Shown here: piece after piece, positions 56,287-63,402 of the stretch
How the letters are laid out: the number at the start of each line of letters is the position of its first letter
Numbering within the stretch: position 1 is the stretch's first letter
Origin: Bacteroidetes bacterium 43-16
GTDB lineage: Bacteria > Bacteroidota > Bacteroidia > Chitinophagales > Chitinophagaceae
Reading direction: 5' to 3'
Length of the DNA: 64,000 nucleotides
NCBI GenBank assembly: GCA_001897525.1
Contig: MKTB01000007.1
Span: 1-64,000, forward strand
Notes under the pieces: model-generated
What the model saw: only the letters and a program-made list of their open reading frames with translations
What the model was told of the DNA's origin: nothing
Database searches by the model: none
Made by a program: the position numbers and the translations under genes

Positions 56287-57274
56287 ATACTAAGGTTTGG
56301 TAAGTTAATCTCTTACCTGTTATACCCTGTAAAAATAAGTCTATTTTCTCGCTTATTATACTCATTCTATTGTTAAACCTGAAAGATCTCTCGTTAAGGT
56401 ACAATTGTAAGTGCTTTCTGGATACTTTGTAGTACACACCTATAATAGATCTTTTTAAGTGACTCCAGTAGTTCTCAATTCTGTTTGTGGTGATATCACC
56501 ATCGACGTATTGTCCTTTTCCATGATCTACAAACTGGTGAGTATAGTACTTGTTTAGTCCTTGATAAGCTAACCATTCGTCTGTAAGTAGCCGACTGCCT
56601 TTTTCTATATGTTTCAATACTAAAGGTTGTATTGTTTTGGCTTTTGTGTCTGGAACTACAAATGTTTTGACTTTTGGATATTGGGAGTATACTTTTTCAT
56701 AAACAAAATCACCATCTATAACTTTATGAGGTCTTCTTACTATCTTATATTCTCCTCTTTTTAATAGTCCTAGAACTGGTGTTTTATCTACAAACGATCT
56801 ACCTTGAGAATTCTTTACTTTCTTGTCTGAGTGGCGATTCTTGTTCTTGCCACCTACAAAGGTTTCATCTGATTCAATATCTCCATCAAAATCGTCATCT
56901 TCCGGGTCTATACCAAATCTAAGTCGGGCTAAGATAAACCATGCTGTCTTTTGTGTAACTCCTAACTCATCTGCTAACTGGTAGGAACTTATACCTCTTT
57001 TATTGATGATGAAAAGGTATATAGCTACAAACCATGTACGAAAATCAATTTTGGAGCCTTCAAATATACTATCTGTTCTTACTGTAAAATACTTCTTGGT
57101 ATTAACACAACGGTATTTGTTTCCTGCACATTTGTAAACTCTGGATTCAGCGTCAAATGGTGAAGTGACATTTCCATGCCATCTTAGTAGTTCCAGGTGA
57201 TCTATACAAGATTGTTCTGTTGGGAATCTATCCAACAATTGTTTTACGCTCTTGTATGGTTTAACCGAGATCAT
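56279..57274 (-). CDS. IS1595 family transposase
   Basis: A 331-residue transposase of the IS1595/ISXO2-like type. A zinc-ribbon-like N-terminal part (CIDHLELLRWHGNV, VYKCAGNKYRCVNTKKYF, C..C..C pattern) is followed by the DDE core: IESDETFVGGKNKN (first Asp), LLTDEWLAYQGLN (second Asp) and TNRIENYWSHLKR (third acidic residue in the N-E segment). Full length and intact, so the element may still be mobile. Confidence 0.92.
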   Translation of the reverse strand: MISVKPYKSVKQLLDRFPTEQSCIDHLELLRWHGNVTSPFDAESRVYKCAGNKYRCVNTKKYFTVRTDSIFEGSKIDFRTWFVAIYLFIINKRGISSYQLADELGVTQKTAWFILARLRFGIDPEDDDFDGDIESDETFVGGKNKNRHSDKKVKNSQGRSFVDKTPVLGLLKRGEYKIVRRPHKVIDGDFVYEKVYSQYPKVKTFVVPDTKAKTIQPLVLKHIEKGSRLLTDEWLAYQGLNKYYTHQFVDHGKGQYVDGDITTNRIENYWSHLKRSIIGVYYKVSRKHLQLYLNERSFRFNNRMSIISEKIDLFLQGITGKRLTYQTLVYG

Positions 57275-57369
57275 ATCACTTGATTTTATCCACTACAAAT
57301 ATAAGTAGAAATATACATCAAAGTGTAAAAAGGTACTTAAATATTTTCAGTATATTTGAAATAAAAACT

Positions 57370-57618
57370 ATGGAAAATTTTACGGTTGGCGACTTAGTAC
57401 TCATTAAAGAGGATAAGTCCAAAACAATATATGAAGTACTTGGTGACACAAGTGACAGCACAGGATTCTATAAAGTAATAAGGAAATACAAACCTGATAT
57501 TTCAAAGATTAAAAACGGGACATCAACTTATATTGATGAGAAACTTTATACTCATAATCGGAAACCAGAAGAATTACAAAGATATCCTACCATGTCTAAT
57601 CAAACACCACCAGAATAA
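57370..57618 (+). CDS. Small protein, unknown
   Basis: An 82-residue protein starting at the ATG at 57370; the frame is open further upstream but this start gives a clean N-terminus (MENFTVGDLVLIKEDKSKTI). A VGDLVLIKED-type strand suggests a small beta-barrel such as an SH3-like fold. No family recognised. It lies just after the insertion sequence and converges with the next minus-strand frame (45-base overlap). Confidence 0.5.
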   Translation: MENFTVGDLVLIKEDKSKTIYEVLGDTSDSTGFYKVIRKYKPDISKIKNGTSTYIDEKLYTHNRKPEELQRYPTMSNQTPPE

Positions 57619-57789
57619 GTTCCATTTACATCGTACAGGGTAAGTTTTTAACTTCCACCACCTTCTAAAACCTTGGATGTGTGGGGGGATTCTCATTTCT
57701 ATACCACAATGGTTATTTTCATATGCAAAAACAATATCACCTCTTGCTTGATATTTGAGAACCTTTTTATTATTACCTTTGTATTTCAT
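57574..57789 (-). CDS. Possible small protein, unknown
   Basis: A 71-residue frame rich in Lys, Arg, Trp and aromatic residues (MKYKGNNKKVLKYQARGDI, GFRRWWKLKTYPVRCKWN). It overlaps the 57370 gene at its 3' end, so one of the two may not be real. No family recognised and no independent evidence of expression. Confidence 0.3.
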   Translation of the reverse strand: MKYKGNNKKVLKYQARGDIVFAYENNHCGIEMRIPPHIQGFRRWWKLKTYPVRCKWNLFWWCLIRHGRISL

Positions 57790-57865
57790 TTTAAAATGTT
57801 TTGAATTTGATTAATTAATAGAACAATACATATCGTAAATACTTTTAGTATTATATCATAATAGT

Positions 57866-57976
57866 GCTACTCTAAATTACCACCTAGTACACAAGCCACA
57901 AATTATGACTATGATGCGCCTGATAAGGCGTAGCTGTGTCTTTTGTGGTGATAGGTTGTGGTAAACCTTGAGTAGC
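57866..57976. ncRNA. Candidate structured RNA (four nested stems)
   Basis: Four stems nest around one loop: GCTACTC (57866-57872) with GAGTAGC (57970-57976); TTACCAC (57877-57883) with GTGGTAA (57958-57964); CCACAAA (57896-57902) with TTTGTGG (57942-57948); and CGCCT (57917-57921), loop GATA, AGGCG (57926-57930). Seven perfect pairs in each of three stems is well above chance for 111 bases. It lies about 55 bases before the 58032 gene and may act in its 5' leader. It could also be a DNA palindrome of a mobile element. No known RNA family recognised. Confidence 0.5.
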
Positions 57977-58031
57977 GGAAGAATTTCAGTTACGCCATTT
58001 TTATTTTTTAACTACTCATAAATTACCACAA

Positions 58032-58541
58032 ATGAAGAAATTAATACCGTTATCTGCGATGATTTTACTGTTATCTTGCAAGAATGGTACCAGTCAATCT
58101 AACACGAAGCCTCAACGTATGTATACTGAAGCAGAATTACAAGAGGCTGTCCGTAAGGCTAAAGAACAGGAAAAATCAGATAATGATGCTATACAAGTTG
58201 CACTAACTGCTGGTAGAATGGCCAGAGAACTAGAAAAACAAAAAGAAAACCCTAAAATATATTATGTGTTTGGTATAATACACGCTTCTTATTCAAGTCA
58301 TACCATTCCACCTCAAATTGATTACTATTCTTATTCAACCAAAATAATTGAGTATTCTCATAAACCTACAAGAGATGATGAATATAGAATTTTGGACGAT
58401 TTAGACCGAAGTGACCAGATCAGTATTGATCGAAAAGTCCACTATGACTTTAAAACCCTTAAACGAAAAGTATTCGTTTTTGATTCATACGCAGATGCTA
58501 GTGAAAAACAACAGTTTGTTTATAAATACGGGTTAGAATAA
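58032..58541 (+). CDS. Small lipoprotein, unknown
   Basis: A 169-residue protein with a lipoprotein signal (MKKLIPLSAMILLLSCKNGTS, lipobox LLSC). A helical, charged middle (YTEAELQEAVRKAKEQEKS) is followed by a beta-rich C-terminal part (YYVFGIIHASYSSH, VFDSYADASEKQQFVY). No family recognised. It is 27 bases upstream of the next plus-strand gene, so both likely share a transcript starting near the structured element. Confidence 0.65.
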   Translation: MKKLIPLSAMILLLSCKNGTSQSNTKPQRMYTEAELQEAVRKAKEQEKSDNDAIQVALTAGRMARELEKQKENPKIYYVFGIIHASYSSHTIPPQIDYYSYSTKIIEYSHKPTRDDEYRILDDLDRSDQISIDRKVHYDFKTLKRKVFVFDSYADASEKQQFVYKYGLE

Positions 58542-58568
58542 CTAATTTTTCACCTTTAAATAAATATT

Positions 58569-58919
58569 ATGACTAAGAAAGAATATTTCGAAAGATTAAC
58601 TGAAAATGAAATTAAAATGGGAGATTCGTTTATGATTTTTCATCAACCCCCTAACAATCTTGATAATGGTACACTAGAGATTAACGGGTCAACAACTAAT
58701 GCAGTATTTCTAACTATGAACACAGATTATTTGGTAACGGAAGAATCAGGAATCTTAAAAGTTGGCTTGAAAATGGTAAACAATAACCGAAGAATATCAT
58801 TCAAAAAAGATACTAAACTTAATATTCTTGTTGAACCTTTTGGTGATTGGTTATATTTTAAGGTAGATGATTTTGAGCGGATATTAAACGATCAACTATT
58901 CGTGTTTGTAGGCTCCTAA
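58569..58919 (+). CDS. Small protein, unknown
   Basis: A 116-residue soluble, beta-rich protein (FMIFHQPPNNLDNGTLEING, TNAVFLTMNTDYLVTEESGILKVGL, LNILVEPFGDWLYFKVDDFERIL). No family, signal peptide or membrane segment recognised. Second gene of a pair with the lipoprotein; a terminator lies 142 bases downstream. Confidence 0.6.
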   Translation: MTKKEYFERLTENEIKMGDSFMIFHQPPNNLDNGTLEINGSTTNAVFLTMNTDYLVTEESGILKVGLKMVNNNRRISFKKDTKLNILVEPFGDWLYFKVDDFERILNDQLFVFVGS

Positions 58920-59043
58920 TCTCAAACATCATATCATAGAATATTTCATCATTTGGAAGCATTTCCCTAATGCGAGGTTTGAGGAGATTAATTTCTATTT
59001 TTATCAACTTTGCGTATATTGATTTTCTATCCCGAGGTTTCAT
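58858..59043 (-). CDS. Possible small protein, unknown
   Basis: A 61-residue, charged, helical frame (MKPRDRKSIYAKLIKIEINL, MLPNDEIFYDMMFEIRSLQ) that reads like a natural protein. It overlaps the 3' end of the 58569 gene by 62 bases. The plus-strand terminator at 59061 suggests that the plus strand is transcribed through it, so it is a weak call. Confidence 0.3.
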   Translation of the reverse strand: MKPRDRKSIYAKLIKIEINLLKPRIREMLPNDEIFYDMMFEIRSLQTRIVDRLISAQNHLP

Positions 59044-59060
59044 TTTTGAATATTTTTACG

Positions 59061-59085
59061 GACCACCTTAACAGTGGTCTTTTTT
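59061..59085 (+). terminator. Intrinsic terminator after the 58032-58919 gene pair
   Basis: GACCAC (59061-59066) pairs with GTGGTC (59074-59079) around a 7-base loop, followed by six T residues. Confidence 0.8.
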
Positions 59086-59713
59086 GTTAACTGTTAAAAT
59101 GGAAGTAAAAATATCATCTATAATCACTTCATTATCTTATATTTGTGAAATCTCCAAACTCGACTGATCAATTAAGAAGGTTTTTATCCGACATTTTTCA
59201 CATTAAAAACCCAAACAACTGAAGCAGAAAAAGAAAAGAGAAAACTTCTGGTTTACTATCCTAATCATGCTACTACCGCATGTAGGTCAAAAAGTAACAA
59301 TCAAAAATGTTACTGTAAATTTTGAATTTAGTATCAACCTTACCGTCAAAAAAGTAAGGTAGGAGTAAGTAAGAGGTGTGAGTGAAAATTCACACCTTTT
59401 TTTATTTTAACTCAGTGTAGAATGGTATATTAGTGCCTAAAATAATATGAACAAGCAAAGTTAAAAAAAGTGCTATTTAATGACAGCACATTTTGTTCAT
59501 ACTACAATCTTTGATCAATTAATATATCGTTCAGGATAGCTTTTAGTTTGATTTTGACAAAGGTGTTTAGCTTTAATTGATAAGGCAAATTTCAACATAT
59601 TATTCAGATCAAACAATAGGCAAATTCCCGTATTTTTTAAATCACTATACAACAAAAGCCACCCCGAAGGATGACTTTCTTATTATTAGTATGGTGCTTC
59701 CACGTAATAAATT
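59086..59713. other. Gap with a possible gene remnant and a terminator
   Basis: A short plus-strand frame near 59215-59362 (...FWFTILIMLLPHVGQKVT...) has no ATG in frame and may be the end of a broken gene. It is followed by a good terminator: AGGTGTGA (59374-59381) with TCACACCT (59390-59397) and then a T-run. No other gene is recognised before repeat copy 3; a frame at 59577 only reads through the repeat. Confidence 0.45.
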
Positions 59714-59791
59714 ACCCGGTCGCTCCCTTAGCGATAAAATTAGCATTGCGCTTTTTCTAACATCTATACGGACTTTCACCGATACGCCGGG
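59714..59791 (+). repeat. Dispersed repeat family, copy 3 (subtype B)
   Basis: Begins ACCCGGTCGCTCCCTTAGCG and ends GGACTTTCACCGATACGCCGGG, so the outer ACCCGG/CCGGG ends pair. The 5' box (GGTCGCTCCCTTAG) is nearly identical to the copy at 59874. Same orientation as all other copies. Confidence 0.75.
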
Positions 59792-59873
59792 ATTGTCTGC
59801 TAGTAAGGGATATACTGCTAATTTCTCTTTGAAGTAAAGATATATCAATGAATGTAAATAAAGTGTAAAAAAT

Positions 59874-59930
59874 ACCTGGTCGCTTCCCTTAGTGCTCACA
59901 CAAAAATCAGACTTCCACTGACTCGCCAGG
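59874..59930 (+). repeat. Dispersed repeat family, copy 4 (subtype B)
   Basis: Begins ACCTGGTCGCTTCCCTTAG and ends CAGACTTCCACTGACTCGCCAGG. Here the outer pair is CCTGG/CCAGG, while copies 1 and 3 have CCCGG/CCGGG: both bases changed together, which supports a real base-paired stem. A conserved tail (GTGTTAAAATACAAGC, about 59974-59990) follows, as after copy 6. Confidence 0.8.
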
Positions 59931-60063
59931 CATACCTTAAATACGAGATTTTAGGCATGCCAGATTTCAAAAGAGTGTTAAAATACAAGCACTTATGATA
60001 TTTCAATTATTATTTAGTATTACTTTATGAAGACCTTCAAAACGAAAGTTTTTTAAGTTTCAT

Positions 60064-60101
60064 AATAATACAGCCTTGCATTCCTGCAAGGCTGTATTAT
60101 T
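60064..60101. terminator. Long perfect hairpin after the YodC-like gene
   Basis: A perfect 17-base inverted repeat (AATAATACAGCCTTGCA, loop TTCC, TGCAAGGCTGTATTATT). It lies 62 bases after the minus-strand stop at 60163 and probably ends that transcript. Confidence 0.88.
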
Positions 60102-60162
60102 TTAAGGATGGAAACATTATAAAAAGTCTCCCAGGAATGAGAAACCGTAATAGTATGAAAAA

Positions 60163-60381
60163 CTAATTAATTTTTGGAACTACATTATGTTCTAAGAACT
60201 CTTCTTCAAAAGTTTCGTATTCCCACCTTTTTTTAATTGTATTGTACCATTTACATTGAACTACGGGAATGCCTAAGTAGGAGCAGTTGGTTCTTACCAC
60301 GGACATACTTTCGAGGTGATATGGACTGTTCTTAAATTGAACATGATCACCAGTTCTGAATTTCAAAGTTTCTGCAATCAT
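60163..60381 (-). CDS. DUF2158 (YodC-like) small protein
   Basis: A 72-residue protein with the family pattern: KFRTGDHVQFKNSPYHLESMSVV (a short beta-barrel start), VQCKWYNTIKKRWEYETFEEEFLEH (the conserved CxW and E.F...L part). YodC-family proteins are of unknown function. It is located between repeat copies 4 and 5 and followed by its own terminator. Confidence 0.75.
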   Translation of the reverse strand: MIAETLKFRTGDHVQFKNSPYHLESMSVVRTNCSYLGIPVVQCKWYNTIKKRWEYETFEEEFLEHNVVPKIN

Positions 60382-60470
60382 TGTATATATTTTTTATATT
60401 TTCCCCATTGTAGAATTCCACAATCTCCGTGTGGATTATTTTTTAAGTTTATCCTGATTTCTATTGGAAA

Positions 60471-60532
60471 GCCCGGTCACGACCAATTCTACAAACAAAA
60501 TAAGTAATCAGACTTTCACTGACCTGCCAGGC
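60471..60532 (+). repeat. Dispersed repeat family, copy 5 (subtype B)
   Basis: Begins GCCCGGTCAC and ends ATCAGACTTTCACTGACCTG followed by CCAGGC. The outer pair GCCCGG/CCAGGC has one mismatch. The middle is AT-rich and diverged. Confidence 0.7.
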
Positions 60533-60580
60533 TATTGCGAAATTAATACAACAACCATGCCATTTCTATCGTTCTACAAA

Positions 60581-60611
60581 AAAGCCCCGCATTTCTGTGG
60601 GGCGGGGCTTT
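60581..60611 (-). terminator. Terminator after the 60840 gene
   Basis: AAAGCCCCGC (60581-60590) pairs perfectly with GCGGGGCTTT (60602-60611). On the minus strand it is followed by a run of T residues. It probably ends the transcript of the frameshifted minus-strand gene; the bases between 60612 and 60799 hold no recognised gene. Confidence 0.85.
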
Positions 60612-60799
60612 ACTGTAATTTTCTTGCTACGGCACTTCCAGCGCCCGGTTTCATCCATCCGCGAAGGAACTTTTGCTGTCTGGCATTCCTATTCGCTATT
60701 ACTGCTGTTCGATAGGTTAGCGAAGCGTATATCGAACAATCGAACCTGAGATTTAAGATTCCTTTATTAATTGTTCCGGCTATGCAGTTCTGAGCAATA

Positions 60800-61187
60800 C
60801 TATACCCACTTATTGGCAAGTATACTTTCCTTCAGGCGCTCATCCCAGCCTTCCAGATAATAAGGCATCAATCTTCTCTTTAAAATTACTGCTGTATTGT
60901 TCCAGCATTGAAACCTCTGCCCTATCCGCTTCAGAAAATCTTTTCTTTTCAACTATTGCTAATCCCTCCTTCAGCACCTGGTACGGACACTTCATTTCGG
61001 TATCTTCCCCATACGCCAGGATCCAGGAACGGCTATACTCCAAAGCAAATTCGTAGGGAGACCACCACCGGCGCATATCGCACACCCATAGTTTTTCCTC
61101 GATACACTTTAATAATGGTTTCTTGTATTGATAAATCAAGTTGACGCATTTGCCGATATAAACCGGCTCTATTAAGTTTAGCATCAC
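60800..61187 (-). pseudogene. Small gene, probably frameshifted near its 3' end
   Basis: The open frame gives 115 residues from 61187 to a stop at 60840 (MMLNLIEPVYIGKCVNLIYQ... EKIDALLSGRLG). In the next frame the same strand goes on with protein-like sequence from about 60868 to a stop at 60800 (MPYYLEGWDERLKESILANK then WV). Joining the two frames gives a natural-looking C-terminus (...KEKID, then PYYLEGWDERLKES...). I therefore suspect a one-base change in or near the run at about 60,870-60,880, real or sequencing error. Function unknown. Confidence 0.5.
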
Positions 61188-61194
61188 TTAAAAA

Positions 61195-61220
61195 TAAAAA
61201 GCCCCTGACGGGGGGCCTTT
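61195..61220 (-). terminator. Possible terminator upstream of the 60840-61187 gene
   Basis: GCCCC pairs with GGGGC around a short loop, with a T-rich run on the minus strand. It would stop minus-strand transcription arriving from the right. Short stem, so a weak call. Confidence 0.4.
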
Positions 61221-61252
61221 AACATAGGATAATCTTGTTGAGAATCAGGTCC

Positions 61253-61322
61253 CCCGGTCAAGTTCTTATCTTAATCAGACCTGGTTGAAATCAATAAATC
61301 GTACTTACAACGACACGCCGGG
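61253..61322 (+). repeat. Dispersed repeat family, copy 2 (subtype A)
   Basis: Begins CCCGGTCAAGTTCTTATCTTA and ends TACTTACAACGACACGCCGGG, nearly the same as copy 1. The outer CCCGG/CCGGG ends pair. A weaker tail (GTGTTAAAAAAAAAGGTATAT) follows around 61,346. Confidence 0.8.
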
Positions 61323-61459
61323 AATAAGTTTGGGTATTAACCACTGTGTTAAAAAAAAAGGTATATCTTAAATGATCTTTTTATAGGTTGGCGTTTTTGA
61401 GAATGCAAAGATGAGTCTAAAATGGACAACAGACAATAAAGGAATTCCCGTAAATTTCA

Positions 61460-61493
61460 TAAAAAACCGGCTCAACAAATCTGTTAAGCCGGT
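61460..61493 (-). terminator. Terminator of the MNIO operon
   Basis: ACCGGCT (61466-61472) pairs with AGCCGGT (61487-61493), helped by an inner AAC/GTT pair. The minus strand then reads six T residues. It lies about 214 bases after the partner-protein stop, with repeat copy 6 between them. Confidence 0.75.
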
Positions 61494-61498
61494 AATAT

Positions 61499-61558
61499 AC
61501 CTGACAGTTCTTATAAACTAAACGCACAAACAAATCTCACTTAATAAGGCACGCCAGA
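61499..61558 (+). repeat. Dispersed repeat family, copy 6 (subtype A, diverged)
   Basis: Begins ACCTGACAGTTCTTATAAAC and ends AATCTCACTTAATAAGGCAC then GCCAGAT. It keeps the 5' TTCTTAT and the 3' ACTT...CGCC boxes of subtype A with more changes. The tail GTGTTAAAAGGCAAGCTTAC lies at about 61,605-61,624. It is between the operon's last gene and its terminator. Confidence 0.65.
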
Positions 61559-61706
61559 TACCTATATAAGATACGAAGATTCGGAAGGAAAGGTTTAGAA
61601 AGCAGTGTTAAAAGGCAAGCTTACATTGCAGCAAATAGTTAAAAATAAATAATCTGATCAGTAGCTTATTAGCATAAAATAGCTGAAAGCCTCTGCAGTC
61701 CAGGAA

Positions 61707-62432
61707 TCAGACTAATGTAGCCAATAACACATTCAACTGTGCTTTATCCATCCTTTCTTCAATAATGGCGGTGGCCTCTGCATCTGAAAGCATCTGCACC
61801 GCAAACCGGCGATCCGTAAAATGGACAAGGTAAAAACAGTTAACTGCTGCTATAGCCTCATAGTCTACAGGAACACCGGCACCTAACTGATCCAAAGCAG
61901 CCAGCATCTGCACCACATCGTAGCGGCTAAACAATAGCCGGTTGGCAGTGCCCAGTGATTCCAGGAAAATAACCGCTTGTGAAGGTACATTATCCGTCAC
62001 GGCAAAGCGGATACAATTGCCCGCCATTTCAAGATTCACCAGGCTCTCCAGGATAGGGATATGGTTAATATTACCCAGGGCGATCTGCTCCAGCAGAAAC
62101 TGGCTAAATATCATCACCTCATCTTTGAACTGGAAATTGCTTTTGGGATAGTAAGCCCAGAATTGACGGGTGTACTCCCGCGTACGCTCACCCAGGATAT
62201 TGCAGGTATAAGGCATAAGGTCATACAAAGGGGTAAAGCGGTTGATCTGGTACAACATACAGCTGGTACCTATACCCCTGCTCTGCTGCAATAAGAATAT
62301 AATCCTGTCTTTTTCAAGCGATGTAAGAACATACTTTTCATCCAGCAACTCCGGATTTTGTTTAACGGCTCTGCAAAAGTCTCCATTCGCTACAAGGTCA
62401 GCAAAAGCCTGTTGAAATTCCTTTAAGGACAT
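61707..62432 (-). CDS. MNIO partner protein (MbnC/TglI/BufC type)
   Basis: A 241-residue soluble protein. It begins in a 10-base overlap with the DUF692 gene, a tight translational coupling typical for these enzyme pairs. The N-terminal helices (LKEFQQAFADLVANGDFCRAV), the YQINRFTPLYDLMPYTCNILG block and KDEVMIFSQFLLEQIALG resemble the partner proteins that bind the precursor leader in methanobactin, 3-thiaglutamate and bufferin pathways. In known systems the oxidase is active only with its partner. The family placement rests on position and general sequence pattern, not on a search. It is the last gene of the operon. Confidence 0.75.
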   Translation of the reverse strand: MSLKEFQQAFADLVANGDFCRAVKQNPELLDEKYVLTSLEKDRIIFLLQQSRGIGTSCMLYQINRFTPLYDLMPYTCNILGERTREYTRQFWAYYPKSNFQFKDEVMIFSQFLLEQIALGNINHIPILESLVNLEMAGNCIRFAVTDNVPSQAVIFLESLGTANRLLFSRYDVVQMLAALDQLGAGVPVDYEAIAAVNCFYLVHFTDRRFAVQMLSDAEATAIIEERMDKAQLNVLLATLV

Positions 62433-63313
62433 ACGATGTTTTTTGATTTCAGACAGATCGCTCTGGCGTGTTCCAATTGTTCTAAGATACCTTCATTACC
62501 CATAGTGTTGAAATAGGATTCATGAAACTCAAACGTGACACCCCTGAGATTGGGACAATTAGGCACCACATAATCCAGCAGCTCCCATACTTCATCATTG
62601 CATCTCCCGGAATGAGAATCCAGGTACATTTCGCCGATCACATTACCTCCGGCAATATGAATCTCTACCACATCTTTCAGGTCCAGGCTATCGATAAACT
62701 GTTTACGGTCAAAATTAAAATTAGTGGCATTGGCATGCACATTATGCAGATCCAGTAATAAACCGCAACCGCTTCTGTTGCACAGTTCGGCTAAGAATGC
62801 GCCCTCTTCATACTTTTCCTCATTAAATTTTACGAAATAAACATTGTTCTCCATCAGGAAAGGGGTGTCTACTTTTTCCTTTATCTGCCCTATCTTGCCG
62901 GTAAGCATTTCCATCACCTCTTCATCAAAGGTAAGGGGCAAAGCCAGGCAGGTACTGTATTCTGTAACTTCCTCATCATGTACCTTGCTGTAAGAAAGAT
63001 GATCACTGTTCCATAAAAATCCGAACTGCTCCTGCAGGCGGATCACATTGTCTAAATATGCTTCATCAAAATAACCGGCAGTACCCAGCGAAAAGCCCAC
63101 ATGATGCGCTACGAGCGGCCAGCGCTGTCCCAGTTCCAAAATGCGCTTTTCATAAGCAGGAAACATATCAAAACGACCCGCTGCACCTACACCTTTATCT
63201 GAAAACCAGGTATCAGGTATAATCTCTATATAATCTACAGCATCTGGTACGGTGTCCAACAGGGTATCAAGCGACCTGTTGTACAGTATCCCAACACCTA
63301 CAAAATCATTCAT
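62423..63313 (-). CDS. DUF692/MNIO multinuclear iron-dependent oxidase
   Basis: A 296-residue TIM-barrel enzyme of the MbnB/TglH/BufB family, which uses two or three iron atoms to oxidise cysteine in peptide precursors. Likely metal ligands are visible in the usual order: His in AHHVGFSLG (about 70-71), Asp and His in NSDHLS (104-105), Glu in MENN (155), Asp and His in LLDLHNVHANA (189-193), His in EIHIAGG (219), Asp and His in LDSHSG (232-234) and Glu in FEFHES (262). Full length. It is preceded by the precursor gene and overlapped by the partner gene, the diagnostic layout. Confidence 0.92.
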   Translation of the reverse strand: MNDFVGVGILYNRSLDTLLDTVPDAVDYIEIIPDTWFSDKGVGAAGRFDMFPAYEKRILELGQRWPLVAHHVGFSLGTAGYFDEAYLDNVIRLQEQFGFLWNSDHLSYSKVHDEEVTEYSTCLALPLTFDEEVMEMLTGKIGQIKEKVDTPFLMENNVYFVKFNEEKYEEGAFLAELCNRSGCGLLLDLHNVHANATNFNFDRKQFIDSLDLKDVVEIHIAGGNVIGEMYLDSHSGRCNDEVWELLDYVVPNCPNLRGVTFEFHESYFNTMGNEGILEQLEHARAICLKSKNIVCP

Positions 63314-63332
63314 AAGTCTATGTTTTAAATAA

Positions 63333-63379
63333 AAAATAGATATAACAATACATTTGTTAATGTCCGTTATATCTATTTT
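63333..63379 (-). promoter_or_regulatory. Long hairpin between precursor and oxidase genes
   Basis: A perfect 14-base inverted repeat: AAAATAGATATAAC (63333-63346) and GTTATATCTATTTT (63366-63379), loop 19 bases. It lies 24 bases after the precursor stop and 20 bases before the oxidase start. On the minus strand it is followed by a U-rich stretch, so it may act as a partial terminator, giving more precursor than enzyme, or as an RNA end protector. The stem is AT-rich and so weaker than its length suggests. Confidence 0.7.
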
Positions 63380-63402
63380 CTCAGGAAATTAAAATAAGCT
63401 GC

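Larger units (their letters stand above)
56029..57290 (-). mobile_element. IS1595-type insertion sequence, ends not defined
   Basis: Holds the transposase and passenger genes. The 7-base pair AAGTACC (near 55,904) and GGTACTT (near 57,335) is the only inverted match I saw near the ends, and may be chance. Terminal repeats and an 8-base target duplication could not be confirmed, so the limits given are approximate. It lies inside the accessory region after repeat copy 1. Confidence 0.6.

Noticed and set aside
55900-57340. AAGTACC/GGTACTT as terminal repeats of the IS1595 element
   Set aside because: Only 7 bases match and no target duplication follows; may be chance.
59577-59837. 86-residue plus-strand frame
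   Set aside because: It reads straight through repeat copy 3 and has no protein-like features.
60610-60819. 69-residue minus-strand frame after the frameshifted gene
   Set aside because: It begins inside the continuation frame of the frameshifted gene and ends in the terminator; no family pattern.
55485-61624. Repeat copies as classical integron attC sites
   Set aside because: The outer stems pair, but I could not place the GTTRRRY and RYYYAAC core sequences, and there is no integrase in the window.
55485-61624. Repeat copies as a CRISPR array
   Set aside because: Spacing is irregular (from about 80 bases to over 4 kb), the repeats are too diverged and no cas gene is present.
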